Shown in pieces: positions 6,625-8,609 of a stretch of DNA of 8,609 nucleotides. Numbering within the stretch: the first letter of the stretch is position 1; each line of letters begins with the position of its first letter. Under the pieces are notes generated by a model. The model did no database searches. It worked only from the letters and a program-made list of their open reading frames with translations, and was not told the origin of the DNA. The position numbers were made by a program, and so were the translations under genes. The stretch is from an uncultured Bacteroidota bacterium. GTDB taxonomy: Bacteria > Bacteroidota > Bacteroidia > 2-12-FULL-35-15. Location of the stretch: the NCBI GenBank assembly GCA_903833025.1, contig CAILDT010000799.1, forward strand, positions 1 to 8,609, given 5' to 3'.

Positions 6625-6632
6625 CAAAAGTA
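6625..6632 (-). promoter_or_regulatory. Candidate -7 promoter box TACTTTTG
   Basis: The minus strand reads TACTTTTG followed by C, an exact TAnnTTTG match. A TTG lies 15 bases upstream (in GGATTGCGG), a little closer than the usual spacing. It points toward the 24-codon ORF and the terminator at 6491-6531. It could also be a distal promoter for the PKD gene with the hairpin acting as an attenuator. Confidence 0.35.
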
Positions 6633-6765
6633 GTCGTTTTGGCTCCGCAATCCATTACAACAGATCAATTAAATAATACTAATTAGGTGAGACACGCCTT
6701 GTTAAGAAAGATATGAGCGAGGACGCTTCGCCTGATGAAGCAATAAAAGAAATAAGGATAGCAAC

Positions 6766-7800
6766 CTATTTCATAAACCTATCCTTCAAATCTATTTCTT
6801 TAAAGGTTTTTATGCCTCGTAAATAAAAATCGGCAACAATGGAATGTAAATAAACGGCTGTGGTAGTGTAACTTTTTATTTCTTTTTTTAGTTGTTTTCG
6901 TTTTCTGAAAGTGGTTCCAATGGTAGTCCAGAAACTATAATGTGCTTTTAGTACTGCCCCGAAATGTGAAAACTGTCCTGCTGCCAAAAATTTTAAACCT
7001 GCTATTCCATCCATTATCATTCGTGTAAAAAGCTTTGCAAAAAAGTATTTTGGAGGATGATTTTTACAAAGCAATATTAAATTGTTGCGGAAATTTAAAA
7101 ATGTTTTATGCGAACTTGTTTTGTTGAGTGTACCTCCCCCAACGTGGTAAACAAGAGAATCTGGACAATACATTATTTTATACCCTCTATTTTTTAATCG
7201 CCAACATAAATCTATTTCTTCCATATGGGCAAAAAAATCTTCGTCAAACCCATTTACCAAATGAAAACATTGAGCCCTTACAAACAAGCAAGCACCGGTA
7301 GCCCAGAATACTTCGCGCACATCATCGTATTGGTTTTTGTCTTCCTCTATGGTATCTAAAATCCGTCCTCTGCAAAATGGATACGCAAATTTATCAATAA
7401 AACCACCTGCTGCACCTGCATATTCAAAACAACTTTTGTTTGAGTATGATTTTACTTTCGGCTGACAAGCAGCAATTGTTTTATCAGCATCCATCAAATT
7501 GATAGTGTTTTCAATCCAATTGGGAGTAACTTCTACATCCGAATTTAATAACACATAATATTCTGCGTCCACATTTTTAAGCGCGTCGTTATATCCTTTA
7601 GCAAAGCCACCATTTACAGCGTTATTAATAATTTTAAGTTGAGGGTAATTATTTTTTAAAAATAAAACCGAATCATCTGTGGATGCGTTATCGGCAATAA
7701 TTATTTCGGAATTGGCAGCGTTATATTTTACTACAGAAGGTAAAAACGTTTCAAGAAAACCTTTACCATTCCAATTAAGAATAACTACAGCAACCTTCAT
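6766..7800 (-). CDS. Family 2 glycosyltransferase (GT-A fold)
   Basis: The protein has 344 residues from the ATG at 7800-7798. An in-frame TTG one codon earlier directly touches the upstream stop; ATG is preferred because MKVAVVILNWNG is the normal start of this family. Motifs in order: ILNWNG (7-12), ADNASTDDS (36-44), NGGFAKGYN (63-71), and LLNSDVEV (84-91), which holds the SD of the DxD-like site that binds the metal and nucleotide sugar. They continue with ATGACLFVR (167-175), GFDEDFFAHMEEIDLCWR (184-201) containing the acidic catalytic region, and YHVGGGT (218-224). This pattern is typical of inverting GT2 enzymes like rhamnosyltransferases that build cell-surface polysaccharide. The donor and acceptor sugars cannot be told. 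The C-terminal third (about 245-344) has amphipathic and basic helices and could sit on the inner membrane. It is almost certainly co-transcribed with the GWxTD gene 3 bases upstream. No stop or frameshift interrupts it. Confidence 0.93.
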   Translation of the reverse strand: MKVAVVILNWNGKGFLETFLPSVVKYNAANSEIIIADNASTDDSVLFLKNNYPQLKIINNAVNGGFAKGYNDALKNVDAEYYVLLNSDVEVTPNWIENTINLMDADKTIAACQPKVKSYSNKSCFEYAGAAGGFIDKFAYPFCRGRILDTIEEDKNQYDDVREVFWATGACLFVRAQCFHLVNGFDEDFFAHMEEIDLCWRLKNRGYKIMYCPDSLVYHVGGGTLNKTSSHKTFLNFRNNLILLCKNHPPKYFFAKLFTRMIMDGIAGLKFLAAGQFSHFGAVLKAHYSFWTTIGTTFRKRKQLKKEIKSYTTTAVYLHSIVADFYLRGIKTFKEIDLKDRFMK

Positions 7801-7803
7801 CAA

Positions 7804-8609
7804 TTATCGTGGATTTCTAAAATTATCATCCACATTACTTCCAAACTGCGAAGGAGGTGTTGTATCATCTGGATTGCTTGATTGGTTGGTTCGATTGAAT
7901 AGCAACATTTCCCAACCCAAATTATTTATTTCTCCTTTCGCATCCGAATGAATTAATCGCCAATTATTGGTTACTAAATCAGGGTTTGAAAACACAAATT
8001 TACGGTTCGATTGCTTATTATATGGGGCTGAATATATCTTCGATTTATCTACTAACACATCGTATTGCCATATTTCATAAGGATATGCGCTTGGCTCGTG
8101 TTCATACTTTGCTTGTATTGTAGGCGGTCCGTATTGTAAATAAGTTCTGCCTCTGTCTGTATCATACCCTTTCATTCCGTAGGTTCCGAATTCTTTATTT
8201 ACAAACTCCACTTCCTTCAAATAATTTTCCCAAGCAGTTTCGGGTTCAAATTCGTTCCTCGATTTCCAAAAGTTTAAAAAGAATTGTTGCATCAACAATA
8301 AATCTTTTCCCTTCAATTGGTTTTCCGCATACTGAATATCAGTAGGGCTCGAAATAGGACGCAACGAACGTATATATGCCGCCAACGTATCAGCACTTTT
8401 ATATTTACTCACAAAAGTATAAGTAACATCAAGCCCTTTTAATTCATCAAAAGTTAATTGAATAGGTTTGTTTTTTCGCTGAAAAAAAATGAGTTGCACC
8501 GCCTGCGTTTTATTTTCTTTATCCTTTATAACCACCACCAAATCATAGTTGCCCGAAGGTAACTGGTCAATATCTAATTCGGCTAACAAAATATTTACAT
8601 CATTTGCAG
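7804..8609 (-). CDS. GWxTD-domain protein, C-terminal part (5' end outside window)
   Basis: The frame is open to the right edge: codons above the TTG at 8589 read ANDVNI, so TTG there is an internal Leu and the start lies outside. About 267 residues are visible. The first part (ELDIDQLPSGNYDLVVVIKD) looks like the last strands of an Ig-like domain. Then follow a helical stretch with the acidic and aromatic residues usual before the motif (FWKSRN, ENYLKEVEFVNKEFG) and the signature region GYDTDRGRTYLQYGPP (8169-8122). Next comes YEIWQYD. This matches the Bacteroidota GWxTD domain, with Tyr in place of the motif's Trp. The family's function is not established to my knowledge. The gene is followed after 3 bases by the glycosyltransferase, so the two are probably translated from one mRNA. 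The last residues (FGSNVDDNFRNPR) are polar. Confidence 0.85.
   Translation of the reverse strand, partial: ANDVNILLAELDIDQLPSGNYDLVVVIKDKENKTQAVQLIFFQRKNKPIQLTFDELKGLDVTYTFVSKYKSADTLAAYIRSLRPISSPTDIQYAENQLKGKDLLLMQQFFLNFWKSRNEFEPETAWENYLKEVEFVNKEFGTYGMKGYDTDRGRTYLQYGPPTIQAKYEHEPSAYPYEIWQYDVLVDKSKIYSAPYNKQSNRKFVFSNPDLVTNNWRLIHSDAKGEINNLGWEMLLFNRTNQSSNPDDTTPPSQFGSNVDDNFRNPR

Larger units (their letters stand above)
6532..6765. other. Intergenic region downstream of the glycosyltransferase
   Basis: No long ORF is present. On the minus strand it holds the TACTTTTG box and the 24-codon ORF. On the plus strand a short open frame runs from about 6683 to a stop at 6826, entering the glycosyltransferase gene; its first part (ETRLVKKDMSEDASPDEA) reads like protein and may be a gene remnant. 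A small hairpin, GCTTC (6725-6729) with GAAGC (6737-6741), lies close to the glycosyltransferase stop. Confidence 0.5.

Noticed and set aside
6713..6826. Plus-strand 37-codon ORF as a working small gene
   Set aside because: More than half of it is antisense to the glycosyltransferase end and no promoter box is seen before it; it is kept only as a possible remnant among the findings.
7679..7951. Plus-strand 90-codon ORF across the glycosyltransferase start
   Set aside because: It is antisense to two well-supported genes and shows no family features.
8587..8589. TTG as start of the GWxTD gene
   Set aside because: The frame stays open to the edge and the codons before it continue the Ig-like strand, so this is an internal Leu.

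Overview
The window looks like chromosomal DNA from a Bacteroidota bacterium, broadly of the Sphingobacteriales/Chitinophagales/Flavobacteriia type. The evidence is AT-rich DNA, genes without Shine-Dalgarno sites, candidate promoters of the TAnnTTTG type, both classes of type IX secretion (T9SS) C-terminal sorting domain, a DUF5011-like lipoprotein, and a GWxTD-domain protein. There are no rRNA, tRNA, CRISPR, phage or intact insertion-sequence features.

Left part (1-2447): a plus-strand gene enters from outside the window. It encodes a secreted seven-bladed beta-propeller with a T9SS type A sorting domain, and two short repeat DNA elements sit in frame inside that sorting domain. A 320-base convergent intergenic region follows. 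It is almost free of G on the plus strand and carries an array with an 11-base period. Beyond it, on the minus strand, lies a small lipoprotein with one Ig-like domain.

Middle (2499-6359): a 1286-residue minus-strand adhesin-like protein with a signal peptide, 13 PKD domains, an Ig-like domain and a T9SS type B (CHU_C) sorting domain. The lipoprotein gene follows it after 51 bases on the same strand and may share its transcript. A TATATTTG promoter-like box lies just upstream of the adhesin gene.

Right part (6360-8609): a 406-base (by the annotated gene ends) region without a clear gene holds a strong, bidirectional-looking hairpin terminator. It also holds a promoter-like box and a 24-codon ORF that could form a small separate transcription unit. 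Next comes a minus-strand pair separated by only 3 bases: a GWxTD-domain protein (cut by the right edge) and a family 2 glycosyltransferase.

Overall this is a cell-surface and envelope locus: three exported proteins (T9SS type A, T9SS type B, lipoprotein) beside a likely cytoplasmic or membrane-associated glycosyltransferase. I see no clearly new multi-gene system. The items most worth a second look are the 11-base phased array, the repeat insertions in the sorting domain, the small promoter-ORF-terminator cassette, and the tight GWxTD/glycosyltransferase pair.
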